Origin: JAVKBW01 sp964352715
Lineage (GTDB): Bacteria > Pseudomonadota > Alphaproteobacteria > UBA8366 > Aestuariispiraceae
Direction: 5' to 3'
Length of the DNA: 62,369 bases
Assembly (NCBI GenBank): GCA_964352715.1
Contig: CAYGSU010000014.1
Location: 1-62,369, forward strand
The notes under the pieces were generated by a model that saw only the letters and a program-made list of their open reading frames with translations, did no database searches and had not been told where the DNA came from. Position 1 is the first letter of the stretch. Every line of letters begins with the position of its first letter. Positions 1 through 9,037 of this stretch are shown here, in pieces. Both the position numbers and the translations under genes were made by a program.

Positions 1-1013
1 TGTTTCTTGCAGGCCAGCCTGAAACGGTTGCGGATCATCTCGGCATAGGGGCCTTCGCCGGTCAGGCGCTTGCCCCAGGTGCTGTCATAGGCCTTGCCCT
101 TGCGGGTCTGGCGAACCAGCGACAGAACACGGTCCTTCTTGTCCGGCGCGTGGGTATCCAGCCATTCCTCGACAAGGCTCTTGATCTCCAGCGGCAGGCG
201 CAGCAACACATAACCGGCCCGCACCGCACCGTGGTCGGCGGCAGCCTCGATCAGGCGTTCGATCTCCCAGTCGGTGATTGCCGGGATAATCGGCGCGGTC
301 ATCACCCCGGCGGGGATACCGGCATCAGTCAGCGTTCTGACGGCGGCCAGGCGTTTGGACGGGGTCGACGCGCGCGGTTCCAGTTTGTTGGCCAGATGCG
401 CATCCAGCGTGGTGACCGACAGGTACACGGAGGCCAGCCCCTTTTCCGCCATCGGGGCCAGGATATCGATATCGCGCAGAACATTGGCTGATTTCGTTAC
501 GATAGACAGCGGATGGTTGAAGTCGGACAGAACCTGCAGGATATCCCGCGTCAGGCCGACCGACCGGTCTACCGGCTGATACGGGTCGGTATTGGTGCCG
601 AGCGCCATCACGGCCGGCGCGTAACCCGGCTTCGACAGCTCCTTTCGCAGCAGGGCCGCAGCGTCGGGTTTGTAAAACAGCTTGGTTTCGAAATCGAGGC
701 CGGCGGACAGACCGTAATAGGCATGGGTGGGCCGGGCGAAACAGTAGACACAGCCGTGTTCGCAGCCGCGATACGGGTTGATCGACCGGTCGAACGGAAT
801 ATCGGGAGATTTGTTGCGAGCAATGATCGACCTGGCGCTGTCGATCCCCAGTTCGGTGCGCAGTTTCGGCGGTTCTTCTTCCATCGCGCCCCAACCGTCG
901 TCGAAGGCGACGCGCGATTGCGGTTCGAACCGTCCGACGGCGTTCGAAACCGTGCCGCGCCCTTTATGGTAGCGGCGATCAGGATCGTTTGCGATGTTCT
1001 CTCTATGTTCCAT
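1..1013 (-). CDS. PA0069-family radical SAM protein (SplB-like), 3' end cut by window
   Basis: This is a radical SAM enzyme of the PA0069 family, distantly related to spore photoproduct lyase; its substrate is unknown. The cluster-binding motif CEHGCVYC is visible with Cys84, Cys88 and Cys91. An N-terminal KGRG..SN..GRFEP stretch typical of the family precedes it. About 337 codons are present and the gene runs off the window edge. The ATG at 1013 is the only plausible start before the conserved region. No Shine-Dalgarno sequence is seen, so the mRNA may be leaderless. It lies 46 bp after moaB on the same strand, but a double SOS box over the start suggests its own LexA-controlled promoter. 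Confidence 0.9.
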   Translation of the reverse strand, partial: MEHRENIANDPDRRYHKGRGTVSNAVGRFEPQSRVAFDDGWGAMEEEPPKLRTELGIDSARSIIARNKSPDIPFDRSINPYRGCEHGCVYCFARPTHAYYGLSAGLDFETKLFYKPDAAALLRKELSKPGYAPAVMALGTNTDPYQPVDRSVGLTRDILQVLSDFNHPLSIVTKSANVLRDIDILAPMAEKGLASVYLSVTTLDAHLANKLEPRASTPSKRLAAVRTLTDAGIPAGVMTAPIIPAITDWEIERLIEAAADHGAVRAGYVLLRLPLEIKSLVEEWLDTHAPDKKDRVLSLVRQTRKGKAYDSTWGKRLTGEGPYAEMIRNRFRLACKK

Positions 1014-1032
1014 AAAAGAACATAAATAGAAC
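996..1032. promoter_or_regulatory. Array of two opposed alphaproteobacterial LexA (SOS) boxes
   Basis: The plus strand reads GTTC-N7-GTTC at 996-1010 and GAAC-N7-GAAC at 1018-1032. The two boxes are separated by another 7 bp, so four half-sites repeat every 11 bp. GTTC-N7-GTTC is the established LexA site of Alphaproteobacteria. On the minus strand a TTGACG-like -35 (1049-1044) and an A/T-rich -10 (about 1028-1022) place the distal box over the -10 element. The proximal box overlaps the first codons of the radical SAM gene. LexA repression is inferred. Confidence 0.75.
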
Positions 1033-1059
1033 AAATCATCTCTCGTCAAGTCGATTCGC

Positions 1060-1596
1060 TCAGGTGGTTTCGTGTTCCCGCAGACGCGGCATCAGTTCCA
1101 CGAAATTGCAGGGGCGGTGCCGGAAATCGAGCTGAAACCGCAGGATTTCATCCCAGCCGTCCTTGCAGGCGCCGGACGAGCCGGGCAGGGCGAACAGGTA
1201 GGTGCCCTTTGCCAGGCCTGCCATGGCGCGGCTCTGGATTGTCGAGGTGCCGATCTTCTTGGCCGATATCCAGCGGAAGTATTCGCCGAAGCCGGGAATA
1301 TCCTTTTCGCAGACTTGCAGCATCGCTTCCGGCGTCACATCGCGGCCGGTCAGGCCGGTGCCGCCGGTTGATATGATGACATCGACATCGTCGCGCTCGA
1401 TCCAGGTGCGGAATTGTCGGGCGATGACCTCGGCCTCATCCTTGACGATGGCGCGGTCGGCCAGAACATGGCCATCCTCGATCAGCCGGTCGACCAGCAA
1501 CTGGCCCGACTTGTCGTCGTCATAGGTTCGGGTATCGGATACGGTCAGCACCGCGATATGGACGGATTTGAACGGCAGTTTTTCGTCGATCGGCAT
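1060..1596 (-). CDS. moaB: Molybdenum cofactor biosynthesis protein MoaB
   Basis: MoaB/MogA-type protein of molybdenum cofactor synthesis, which adenylylates molybdopterin before metal insertion; cytoplasmic. The MoCF-binding motif STGGTG lies near residues 76-81, followed by GLTGRDVTPE. With the ATG at 1596 the product is 178 residues, the usual MoaB length, and GGGAG sits 9 nt upstream. A longer reading from 1641 adds 15 residues that are not MoaB-like and was not chosen. It follows the lytic transglycosylase by 99 bp on the same strand. No other molybdenum cofactor gene is in the window. Confidence 0.93.
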   Translation of the reverse strand: MPIDEKLPFKSVHIAVLTVSDTRTYDDDKSGQLLVDRLIEDGHVLADRAIVKDEAEVIARQFRTWIERDDVDVIISTGGTGLTGRDVTPEAMLQVCEKDIPGFGEYFRWISAKKIGTSTIQSRAMAGLAKGTYLFALPGSSGACKDGWDEILRFQLDFRHRPCNFVELMPRLREHETT

Positions 1597-1695
1597 GGTA
1601 CGTGGCTCCCGCAACAGCAGAACCCGCGGTTCCGCAGTCAATTGCAGTCATTGTTCTCTTCAATAGATAGGCAGCCGGATGGCCGGTAAAAAGAG

Positions 1696-3722
1696 TTAAT
1701 TGCCGGAGGCAAGCCTGAGGCCGCTGTCATCGTTGTCGAGCGCGATGTAGACGGGCCAGTTTCCGGCCAGAAGGGCATCCATCGTCGGCGCGGGCTGACC
1801 CATACGGATGCGGTAGATCCACAGATTGCTCAGCACATGTTCCATATAGAGCCGTGTTTCACGTGACGGCAGGCTTTCGATGAACAGCAGCGGGTCGCCT
1901 TCGTAATCGACCTTTTCACGCCATTTCTGCAGGTTGCCGGGACCGGCATTGTAGGCAGCCAGCGTATAGAAAAGATTGCCGCCGATATTCGGATCCTGCA
2001 GCAAATGCTGGATGTATTTCTGGCCCAGCGACATGTTGTAGGCCGGGTCGAACAGCCGCTGGCGTTCGCTGCCGCTCATTCTTGTGCCTGCCATATAGCC
2101 TGCTGTTGCCGGCATAAGCTGCATCACACCGCTGGCGCCGGCCCTGCTTTCGGCGTTCGGCCTGAAACGACTTTCCTGCCGGATGAAGGCGTAGATCAGC
2201 GACCGGTCGATCTTGAAGCCGTCTTCCGGTTCCCAGTGCGGCATCGGATAGATCGCGGCATCCAGGCGAATGCCGTGCTTGCGTTCCATCAGCGCACCGA
2301 TTCTGTAGGCNNNNNNNNNNNNNNNNNNNNNNNNNNNNNNNNNNNNNNNNNNNNNNNNNNNNNNNNNNNNNNNNNNNNNNNNNNNNNNNNNNNNNNNNNN
2401 NNNNNNNNNNCGGCATCCAGGCGAATGCCGTGCTTGCGTTCCATCAGCGCACCGATTCTGTAGGCAAGGTCGGCCAGTCCGCCTTTATCGGCGGCGGCCA
2501 GCAGCACCTGTGCCAGATCCAGCGGCAGGGCGAGGGCAAAACGTTGCAGTTCTGCCTCGGCCCGAGCCGATTCGCCGACCTGAACCAGCGCCATGGCGCG
2601 ACGGGCTGCGGGAATTCTGTCAAGCAGACGGGTTTGCGACGGTGTCAGTTGCGGCAGTTCCCAATCGAAATTCGGCTGTGCGCCGAGGCTGCGGATGGCG
2701 AGCAGACCATAGAAGCTGCGCGGTTCAGCCGCTGCCTTTTTCAGCCAGCCTGATACGGATTGCGGCGTGCCGCCCACCAGATGCACGCGTGACGCCCAGA
2801 AAGCAGCTGCCGACCGTGCCCAGTCGGACACGAATTCCGCATCGGCCATCGCCTCGAACAGCGTTGCAGCCGTCTTGTAGTCTTTCAGGCGGTATGCCGC
2901 GAGGCCGCCCCACCAGGCGGCGTTTACGGCGTTGCCGCCAATCAGGTTGATGGCGTCGATGGCAACCGAAACCGCCTCATGATCCTTGTGATACCTGAAA
3001 TAACCACGGGCGATAACGCCAAGGCTTTCCGCCCGGCTGACGGAATCGAAAATCTTCCGGTTTCTTTTCGACGACAGAAGATCAAGCGATGCCGTGACCG
3101 TGCCACGCTGGACCCAACTGCGAATCTGGCGCTGCACCTGGCGAATTTCATTGCGCTGGGCCTGGTTGCGATAGTCTCTTTCGATCTTTTTCTTCTTCGT
3201 CTGGACAATCGCGGAATCGCTATCCACGGCCAGATCCGCCGGCATGGCGTCTCTCGGTTCCATCGGATACGTGTAATTGGCCGGTCGGCGTTTCAGCGCA
3301 AGGCTGTAAACGCGCGCGGCATCCGGATGATCGGCATAGCGGGCCATCCAGCCTTTCAGTTCGGCATAGCTTGACCGGTACTTGGTGGGGTGCATGTACC
3401 GCTGATACATGACATGGCCCAGCAGCAGGTCGTCTTCCAGCTCGGCAATAAGCTTGCCGGCTTCCTTCCAGTGACCGTCATCCTGAAGGTGAAAAATTTC
3501 CCGGTATCGTGCGGCGTCAGCGGCGGAAAGGGGGGTCGGCAGAGAGACGGCCTCTGATGATTCTTCACCCCAGGCCGGCGTCAGCGATGCTGTGTCGGTG
3601 CTGCTCGGTACAGTCTGTTGCGCCGCCAATGGACCGGATGTCAGGATGCCGGCACAAAACATACCCACAAAAACATAACCGGCACCGCAATGGCGCGAGA
3701 CAATTTTCAGAATGGAATTCAA
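1696..3722 (-). CDS. slt: Soluble lytic murein transglycosylase, interrupted by an assembly gap
   Basis: Periplasmic lytic transglycosylase of the Slt70 type, which cleaves peptidoglycan with formation of 1,6-anhydro-muramic acid. An N-terminal signal sequence is followed by a long helical solenoid and a C-terminal goose-lysozyme-like domain with FIRQESRF and ASGVMQLMPATA. A 100-N gap (2311-2410) with a 55-bp duplicated end breaks the frame. Joining 2310 directly to 2466 gives an uninterrupted 623-residue protein with catalytic Glu at about residue 465. The apparent start is TTG at 3722, supported by a strong AGGGG upstream; an ATG at 3662 would cut into the signal peptide. The gene is probably intact in the organism. 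Confidence 0.9.
2256..2310. repeat. 55-bp contig-end duplication, first copy
   Basis: These 55 bases are identical to 2411-2465 on the other side of a 100-N run. The copy is an assembly overlap and not a biological repeat, because removing the gap and one copy restores the transglycosylase frame. Confidence 0.95.
2311..2410. other. Assembly gap of 100 N
   Basis: Exactly 100 N of placeholder length. The flanks carry the same 55 bp, so the true gap length is most likely negative (overlapping contigs). Confidence 0.97.
2411..2465. repeat. 55-bp contig-end duplication, second copy
   Basis: Second copy of the 55 bp found at 2256-2310. See that entry. Confidence 0.95.
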
Positions 3723-3890
3723 ACCTGCCCCTACCCGTTATCTCATCGGTTCTGGTCGGCAATTTCTGCGACCTGACGACCATACCCCAACGCGAGACCT
3801 TACTTTTTATAGGAAGATTTGGCGTTCGTCGAGTTTTTGAGGACTTTTGTTTGTGGATAAGAGGATTATTTCCGATTATTCGCAGCGCTT

Positions 3891-3964
3891 GAAAAATAAA
3901 GGTTCACCCGCTTCCTCACGCTCCGCCCGGCATTTCGGGCCTGGTGTGGGCAAACGGGTGAACC
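3891..3964 (-). terminator. Large hairpin with U-rich tail after the DUF1127 gene
   Basis: GGTTCACCCG at 3901-3910 pairs perfectly with CGGGTGAACC at 3955-3964, and a smaller GCCCG/CGGGC hairpin lies inside. Read on the minus strand, the outer stem is followed by TTTATTTTTC, as in an intrinsic terminator. It sits 28 bp beyond the DUF1127 stop. The loop of about 44 nt is unusually long. The rest of 3723-3992 shows nothing else that I can support. Confidence 0.55.
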
Positions 3965-3992
3965 TGTTCGATGCAGCGACTGCACCGAAAAA

Positions 3993-4223
3993 TCAGCGGC
4001 GAACCGGAAGCTCACCCGATTCTGCTGCGTAGTCGACGTCATAGCGGGTCAGTCCGATATCGTCGAGCATGCGGGGATCCATTGCATTCAGCTGCGCCAT
4101 TACTTTTCTGGCCTGCAGATAGGCGCGGAAATCGGCCATCACTGTTGCAAAATACCCTTTGCCTTTAACCGCCGGGGCGGTTTTGATCGGCGCAAACCCT
4201 GTTGCTGTGTTTGCGTATGCCAT
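3993..4223 (-). CDS. DUF1127 (YjiS-like) small protein
   Basis: A 76-residue protein with the DUF1127 signature near its C-terminus (MDPRMLDDIGLTRYDV), common in Alphaproteobacteria. In some species short DUF1127 proteins bind RNA and affect phosphate and carbon metabolism; here the role is unknown. The N-terminal half is Ala/Lys-rich and not conserved. GGAG lies 8 nt before the ATG. It is divergent from the aminopeptidase gene, with a 143-bp A/T-rich spacer that must hold both promoters, and it is followed by a hairpin terminator. Confidence 0.88.
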   Translation of the reverse strand: MAYANTATGFAPIKTAPAVKGKGYFATVMADFRAYLQARKVMAQLNAMDPRMLDDIGLTRYDVDYAAESGELPVRR

Positions 4224-4366
4224 TTTGGTAACTCCATCCTATATGTGTTCAAGCGCCTAATTTTGGAGCTTTATCGTAACAGCTCTCATATGGGGTAAAT
4301 GCGCCGCCGAAAACAGAGATTTTATTGCGATGCAGCATTGCAATTTGTGCATAGGATCAGTGGAAA

Positions 4367-6403
4367 ATGACGATGAATTCGATAAACGGCAAAGACTTGA
4401 AATCCCGGCTTGATGCCGTTTCCGGGGCGCTTGCCTCCGCAGGTGTTTTCGAAACGCCGCAGGCAGCCGCTGCCGTTATCGCCGGAGTCTCGGCCGCGCC
4501 TGAAGGTATCGATGATTCGTGGCTCGATCTTGTGGCAGGAAACAGGGCGAACGAATTCAGGGATGATCTTGTGTCGATCCGGCGTGATCTTCGAACCGGC
4601 CAGCAAGCCCCGTTCACCGACGGTCCGGCGCCGTCGGCACGGGTCGCTGCGGTCAGGGAAAGGATGCGGTCTGCCGGGCTGGATGCGTTTGTCGTGCCGC
4701 GCTCGGATGAATTCCTCGGCGAATATGTGCCGGCGCGGGGCGAACGGCTGTACTGGCTGACCGGGTTCGCCGGGTCTGCCGGCACGGCGATTGTCGGGCT
4801 GGAACAGGCGGCGATCTTCGTCGACGGGCGGTACACCGTGCAGGTAACCGAACAGGTTGATCCCGATCTGTTTGAAATCTGCCCGATCGCGGATATCACA
4901 CCCGGCGACTGGCTGGAGAACACGGCACAGAAGGGGTGGAAAATCGGCGTCGATTCCTGGCTTTTGCCGAAACATTCGCTCGACCGCCTGAAGAAAGCGG
5001 CCGCCAGAGCCGGTGCAACCGTTGTTTCCGTAAAGACCAACCCGGTTGATGACGCCTGGGACGACCAGCCGCCGCCGCCGCTTGGGCCGGTTTCACCGCA
5101 TGCGATGGACTATGCCGGCGTTGCCTCTTCCCAGAAGCGATCAGATGTCGCGCAGATTTTGACGAAGAAGAAAGCTGACGCGGCGGTTATCACGGCCACG
5201 GATTCGATTGCCTGGCTGTTGAACGTTCGGGGCGCGGACGTGCCGCGCTGTCCGCTTCCGCTTTCCTTCGCGATTGTCCATGCCGACGAGACGGTGGACT
5301 GGTACGTCGATGAACGGAAGCTGCTGCCGTCTGTCCGGCCGCATCTCGACAATGCCGTCGCCGTGCGTGATTTTACCGGTTTTGCGAAAGGTCTTGCGGC
5401 TCTTGGCGGCAAAACCGTGCTCGCGGACCCCGCCGGCAGTCCAGCCGCCGTGTTCGAGGCGCTGGGCAACGCCAAGGCGACAATTGTCGATTCCGACGAC
5501 CCGTGCCTGTTGCCGAAGGCCCTGAAAAACCCGACCGAACTGGACGGCACACGGGCGGCGCATATGCGTGACGGGGTGGCGGTTTCCCGGTTTCTGGCCT
5601 GGCTGCCATCAGCCGCGAAAGAGGGCCTGACCGAGATGCAGGCGGCGGAAAAGCTCAAATCCTTCCGCTATGCTGACAGCCTGATCCGTGATCTCAGCTT
5701 CGATACGATTTCCGCTTCTGGACCAAATGGGGCATTGCCGCATTACCGGGTCACGGAAAAATCGGACCGGAAGATGCAGCAGGGCGAGCTGTATCTGGTT
5801 GATTCAGGCGGCCAGTATCTTGATGGAACGACCGATATCACGAGGACAATCGCAATTGGCGAACCGAGCGACGAAATGCGCGACCGGTTCACCCGTGTCC
5901 TGAAGGGGCATATCGCGATTGCCACCACCCGGTTTCCCGACGGCGTGACCGGCACCCAGATCGACGCCTTCGCGCGGCAGCATCTGTGGGAGGTCGGCCT
6001 GGATTTCGATCACGGAACGGGCCATGGCGTCGGCAGCTATCTGAACGTGCATGAAGGGCCGCAGCGGATTTCCAAAGGCGCGCCGAGCGCGGTTCTCAAA
6101 CCCGGCATGATTCTTTCCAACGAACCGGGTTTCTACAAGGTCGGTCATTTTGGTATCCGGATCGAAAACCTCGTCATCGTTCGCGACATGGGCGAGGCGA
6201 TAGACGGCAAACGCCGGCTCTACGGGTTCGAAACCATCACCTTTGCGCCGCTCGATACATCGCTGATCGACGTATCGATGCTGACGCAGGCTGAAATCGA
6301 CTGGGTCAACGCCTATCACACTGACGTTCGCGAAAAAGTCGGTGCGTTGATGCAGGGCGAAGATCTGGCCAATCTGTTTGACGCGACGATGCCGATCGGC
6401 TGA
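4367..6403 (+). CDS. Xaa-Pro aminopeptidase (M24B, aminopeptidase P)
   Basis: Cytoplasmic metallo-aminopeptidase that removes an N-terminal residue preceding proline. Two creatinase-N-like domains precede a C-terminal pita-bread domain. The five metal ligands are visible as Asp479 (DSGGQY), Asp490 (TTDITRT), His553 (GTGHGVG), Glu586 (NEPGFY) and Glu622 (GFETITF). At 678 residues it is about 70-80 longer than usual; the extra residues form an N-terminal extension that looks like UBA-type or helical sequence. The start ATG has only a weak GGA upstream, so an internal start is possible. It is transcribed alone and converges on the SDR gene with 2 bp between the stops. Confidence 0.93.
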   Translation: MTMNSINGKDLKSRLDAVSGALASAGVFETPQAAAAVIAGVSAAPEGIDDSWLDLVAGNRANEFRDDLVSIRRDLRTGQQAPFTDGPAPSARVAAVRERMRSAGLDAFVVPRSDEFLGEYVPARGERLYWLTGFAGSAGTAIVGLEQAAIFVDGRYTVQVTEQVDPDLFEICPIADITPGDWLENTAQKGWKIGVDSWLLPKHSLDRLKKAAARAGATVVSVKTNPVDDAWDDQPPPPLGPVSPHAMDYAGVASSQKRSDVAQILTKKKADAAVITATDSIAWLLNVRGADVPRCPLPLSFAIVHADETVDWYVDERKLLPSVRPHLDNAVAVRDFTGFAKGLAALGGKTVLADPAGSPAAVFEALGNAKATIVDSDDPCLLPKALKNPTELDGTRAAHMRDGVAVSRFLAWLPSAAKEGLTEMQAAEKLKSFRYADSLIRDLSFDTISASGPNGALPHYRVTEKSDRKMQQGELYLVDSGGQYLDGTTDITRTIAIGEPSDEMRDRFTRVLKGHIAIATTRFPDGVTGTQIDAFARQHLWEVGLDFDHGTGHGVGSYLNVHEGPQRISKGAPSAVLKPGMILSNEPGFYKVGHFGIRIENLVIVRDMGEAIDGKRRLYGFETITFAPLDTSLIDVSMLTQAEIDWVNAYHTDVREKVGALMQGEDLANLFDATMPIG

Positions 6404-6405
6404 CC

Positions 6406-7185
6406 CTACGGGTTGACCGATCGCGGGAACAGGGTCTCCGAATGGCCGTCGATGGCGATGACCTGACCGGATATGCTTCTGGCGTGGTCGGTGCTCAGAT
6501 ACACGACCATATCGGCGATTTCATCGGCATCGATGAATTTCATCATCGAAACCCCGCCGGCATACATCCGGCGAACGGCGTCGGTGCTGATGCCGTCGGC
6601 TTCTGCATGCGCCTTGATGACGCGTTCGATGCGCTCGCCGTTCACGGAGCCCGGCGCGATTGCGTTGACGCGAATGTTGTCCTGGCCAAGCTCCATCGCC
6701 CAGGTCTTTGTCAGGCCAACGACCGCGAACTTCGCCGCCGTATAGGGTGACCGAAGCGGGAAACCCATCAACCCGGCCGTGGAGCTTAGATTGATGATGC
6801 AGCCTGATTGCTGGCGTTTCATGGCCGGCACGACAGCCCGGGTACAGAAGAACTGGGAATCGACGCAAACCGCCATACAGCGTTTCCAGGCTTCGGTTTC
6901 CATCGTCTCGACAGGGCCGGTCGGTCCTGCGATGCCGGCATTGTTGACCATGATATCGATGCCGTCGGCGGCGATCGGGTCAAGCCAGGCGGAGACGGAC
7001 ACGTCATCGCTGACATCGACCTGCGCGCCAGCTATTCCTTCGGGTAGTGACGCCAGCGCCTTGGCATCGACATCGCAGACATGCACCACGGCCCCCTGAG
7101 CCAGCAATGCCCTGGCGATGACAAGCCCGATCCCGGAGGCGCCTGCCGTAACGGCGGCTCTTTTCCCCTTTAATGACATATCCAT
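6406..7185 (-). CDS. SDR-family NAD(P)-dependent oxidoreductase
   Basis: Classical short-chain dehydrogenase of 259 residues. The cofactor motif TAGASGIG is at residues 13-20, NNAG at 81-84, catalytic Ser near 134-135, and YxxxK is Tyr148-Lys152. Asp38-Asp40 after the second strand hint at NAD preference. The substrate cannot be read from sequence. AGGAGG lies 8 nt before the ATG, which abuts the stop of the upstream permease gene. Co-transcription with two DMT permeases suggests that the imported or exported metabolite is its substrate. Confidence 0.92.
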   Translation of the reverse strand: MDMSLKGKRAAVTAGASGIGLVIARALLAQGAVVHVCDVDAKALASLPEGIAGAQVDVSDDVSVSAWLDPIAADGIDIMVNNAGIAGPTGPVETMETEAWKRCMAVCVDSQFFCTRAVVPAMKRQQSGCIINLSSTAGLMGFPLRSPYTAAKFAVVGLTKTWAMELGQDNIRVNAIAPGSVNGERIERVIKAHAEADGISTDAVRRMYAGGVSMMKFIDADEIADMVVYLSTDHARSISGQVIAIDGHSETLFPRSVNP

Positions 7186-8088
7186 CTATTCTGCCTCCTG
7201 TGAACGGCCTTTGTACCAATCTCTGATCGGTTCTATCAGCCCGGCAAGCGAAATCAATATCACACCGATGGCTTCTCGCCTGCCGAAAGGTTCGCCGGCG
7301 AAAACAGCGGCGGTTCCAACGGATACACTTATTTCCGTCATGAACAACAGGCCCACCGTTCCGGGATTGAGAAAGGCGGGCGCGTAAAGGGTCGCAAGGC
7401 CCGCCGGGACGAGGCCAAGCAGGGCCAGCGGGACGACCCAGACCATCGAATCGAGCACGATACTGCTGTCTGGTACGGTCGCCAGATCGCCGGAAAACAA
7501 CAGGATCACAATGGTCCCTGCGCCACCCCAGACCAGATAGTAGAGCGCATAGTCGATCACGGCGGATGTCTTGTCGGCGAGGATCATGGTCGCGGCGATT
7601 GCCCAGATAAAACCTGAGATCAGACCCATCCAGTCGCCGGCGTTGCGAGGCAGGGGCAGGCCGGCTTCAGCGCCGAAGATGATATACAGGCCGACAAATC
7701 CCAGGCCCATGGCAAGCCACCGCACGGGAGTGATGGCAGCGCCGAGAAATATCCGCGCCAGCAGAAAGCCCCAGATCGGCAGCATGTAATAGAGAACGAT
7801 GATCCGGACTACTTCGGTATAAAGCAACCCGGCGGCGTAGAGAACGAGTGTTGTGCCGGCCAGCAATCCGGCGACATGAAATCGCCAGCCGCCGAAAACG
7901 AAGCGCTTCCACCGCCAGATGACAACGGGGATCATGAAGGCGGCAGTGGTTCCGTTAATCAGAACGGCAGGCCAAACACCCGGCACGCCCTGCGCTTCCA
8001 GAAACCGCAAAGGGAACCAGAACAGGCCGAAGATCAAACCGGAATAGAGCGCGGCGAATTTGGCCAGACCGGTTTGCGATATTGGCAC
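7186..8088 (-). CDS. EamA/DMT-family permease, second of a tandem pair
   Basis: Drug/metabolite transporter family inner-membrane protein with about ten hydrophobic segments and two EamA halves. I place the start at GTG 8088, 4 bp after the stop of the upstream paralogue. This makes its N-terminus align with the paralogue (both have an AKxAAxYxGxxFGxxWxPxR pattern) and gives 300 residues. A longer reading from 8181 overlaps the neighbour by 89 bp and has an unrelated leader. The substrate is unknown. Confidence 0.87.
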   Translation of the reverse strand: MPISQTGLAKFAALYSGLIFGLFWFPLRFLEAQGVPGVWPAVLINGTTAAFMIPVVIWRWKRFVFGGWRFHVAGLLAGTTLVLYAAGLLYTEVVRIIVLYYMLPIWGFLLARIFLGAAITPVRWLAMGLGFVGLYIIFGAEAGLPLPRNAGDWMGLISGFIWAIAATMILADKTSAVIDYALYYLVWGGAGTIVILLFSGDLATVPDSSIVLDSMVWVVPLALLGLVPAGLATLYAPAFLNPGTVGLLFMTEISVSVGTAAVFAGEPFGRREAIGVILISLAGLIEPIRDWYKGRSQEAE

Positions 8089-8092
8089 GGGG

Positions 8093-9028
8093 TCAGTCGC
8101 AGTTCGGGCTTGGAATCGGCTTTGTCGGCAGATTCCGGCGGCCTCGGAACAGGTCGCTGAAGGGTTCAAGAACGGCCGCACTGGATATCAGCAACACGCC
8201 AAGAATTTCCCGCGTGCCGAACGGTTCGTCAGCCCACAGGGCGGCGGAAATCGAGGCGATACTGATTTCCGTCAGAAACAACAGACCGGCAACGCCCGGG
8301 TTCAGTTTGGTCGGCGCATAGACTGTCGCAAATCCGGCGGGAATCACGACCAGGATCAAAACGGGTAAAATCCACGGCGCGGCCGATTCAATCGCGGTCC
8401 AGGTCGGCAGCACCTGCGATTCCACCGGTTCGGCGATTATGAAATAGCCAACCGTCAGCAAGCAGGCCCAGAAAAAGAAGCCCAACCCGTATTCAATCGG
8501 ATGAACCCGTCGTTCCGTCAGGATAATCAGCGAAGCCACGGCCCAGCTTATGCCGCCGACGAGCGCCATCCAGTCACCGATGTTTCTCGGCACCGGAAAC
8601 CCAACGCCGATATCGAAGATGACCAGCATGCCGCCGATACCCAGCGCCATCGAAAACCATCGGATGGCGGTGATGCGGTCGCCGAGAAATATCCAGCCCA
8701 GCAGGAAACCCCAGACAGGCAGCAGGTAAAACAGCAGCGCCACCCGAATGACTTCGGTGTACAGATAGGACATGGCGTAGAGAGTAAAAGCGAATCCGGC
8801 CAGCAACGTTGCAACGTGGAACCTTATCGGCGCGTTCAGATATCGTTTGAAACGGAACAGGGCGATCGGCAACAGAAGAAGCGCCGGCACAGATACGAAG
8901 ACAAAGGTTGACCACAGCCCATCGAATCCGTTGGCCGCCAGAGCACGGATCGGAATCCAGTAGATACCGAAAACGGCACCGGCATAGGCGGCGGCCAGTT
9001 TAGCCCCTGTCATTTCGTCAATCTTCAT
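8093..9028 (-). CDS. EamA/DMT-family permease, first of a tandem pair
   Basis: A 311-residue paralogue of the next gene, with about ten transmembrane segments and two EamA repeats. The two proteins are clearly homologous along their whole length, for example PxGFATVYAPxxLNPGxxGLLFxTEIS near the C-terminus, so they come from a duplication. Paired DMT genes sometimes form heterodimers, as in the related EmrE/SMR group; that is inference here. No Shine-Dalgarno sequence is evident before the ATG, which starts 9 bp after the subtilase stop. Confidence 0.9.
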   Translation of the reverse strand: MKIDEMTGAKLAAAYAGAVFGIYWIPIRALAANGFDGLWSTFVFVSVPALLLLPIALFRFKRYLNAPIRFHVATLLAGFAFTLYAMSYLYTEVIRVALLFYLLPVWGFLLGWIFLGDRITAIRWFSMALGIGGMLVIFDIGVGFPVPRNIGDWMALVGGISWAVASLIILTERRVHPIEYGLGFFFWACLLTVGYFIIAEPVESQVLPTWTAIESAAPWILPVLILVVIPAGFATVYAPTKLNPGVAGLLFLTEISIASISAALWADEPFGTREILGVLLISSAAVLEPFSDLFRGRRNLPTKPIPSPNCD

Positions 9029-9037
9029 ATTGAAGAT

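Noticed and set aside
2256..2465. True tandem duplication in the transglycosylase gene
   Set aside because: Copy ends meet an N run of exactly 100 and a second site shows the same 55-bp length; an assembly overlap explains both.
4322..5040. Two minus-strand frames of over 200 codons
   Set aside because: They lie opposite the aminopeptidase P gene and are Arg/Pro-rich shadows of a GC-rich gene.
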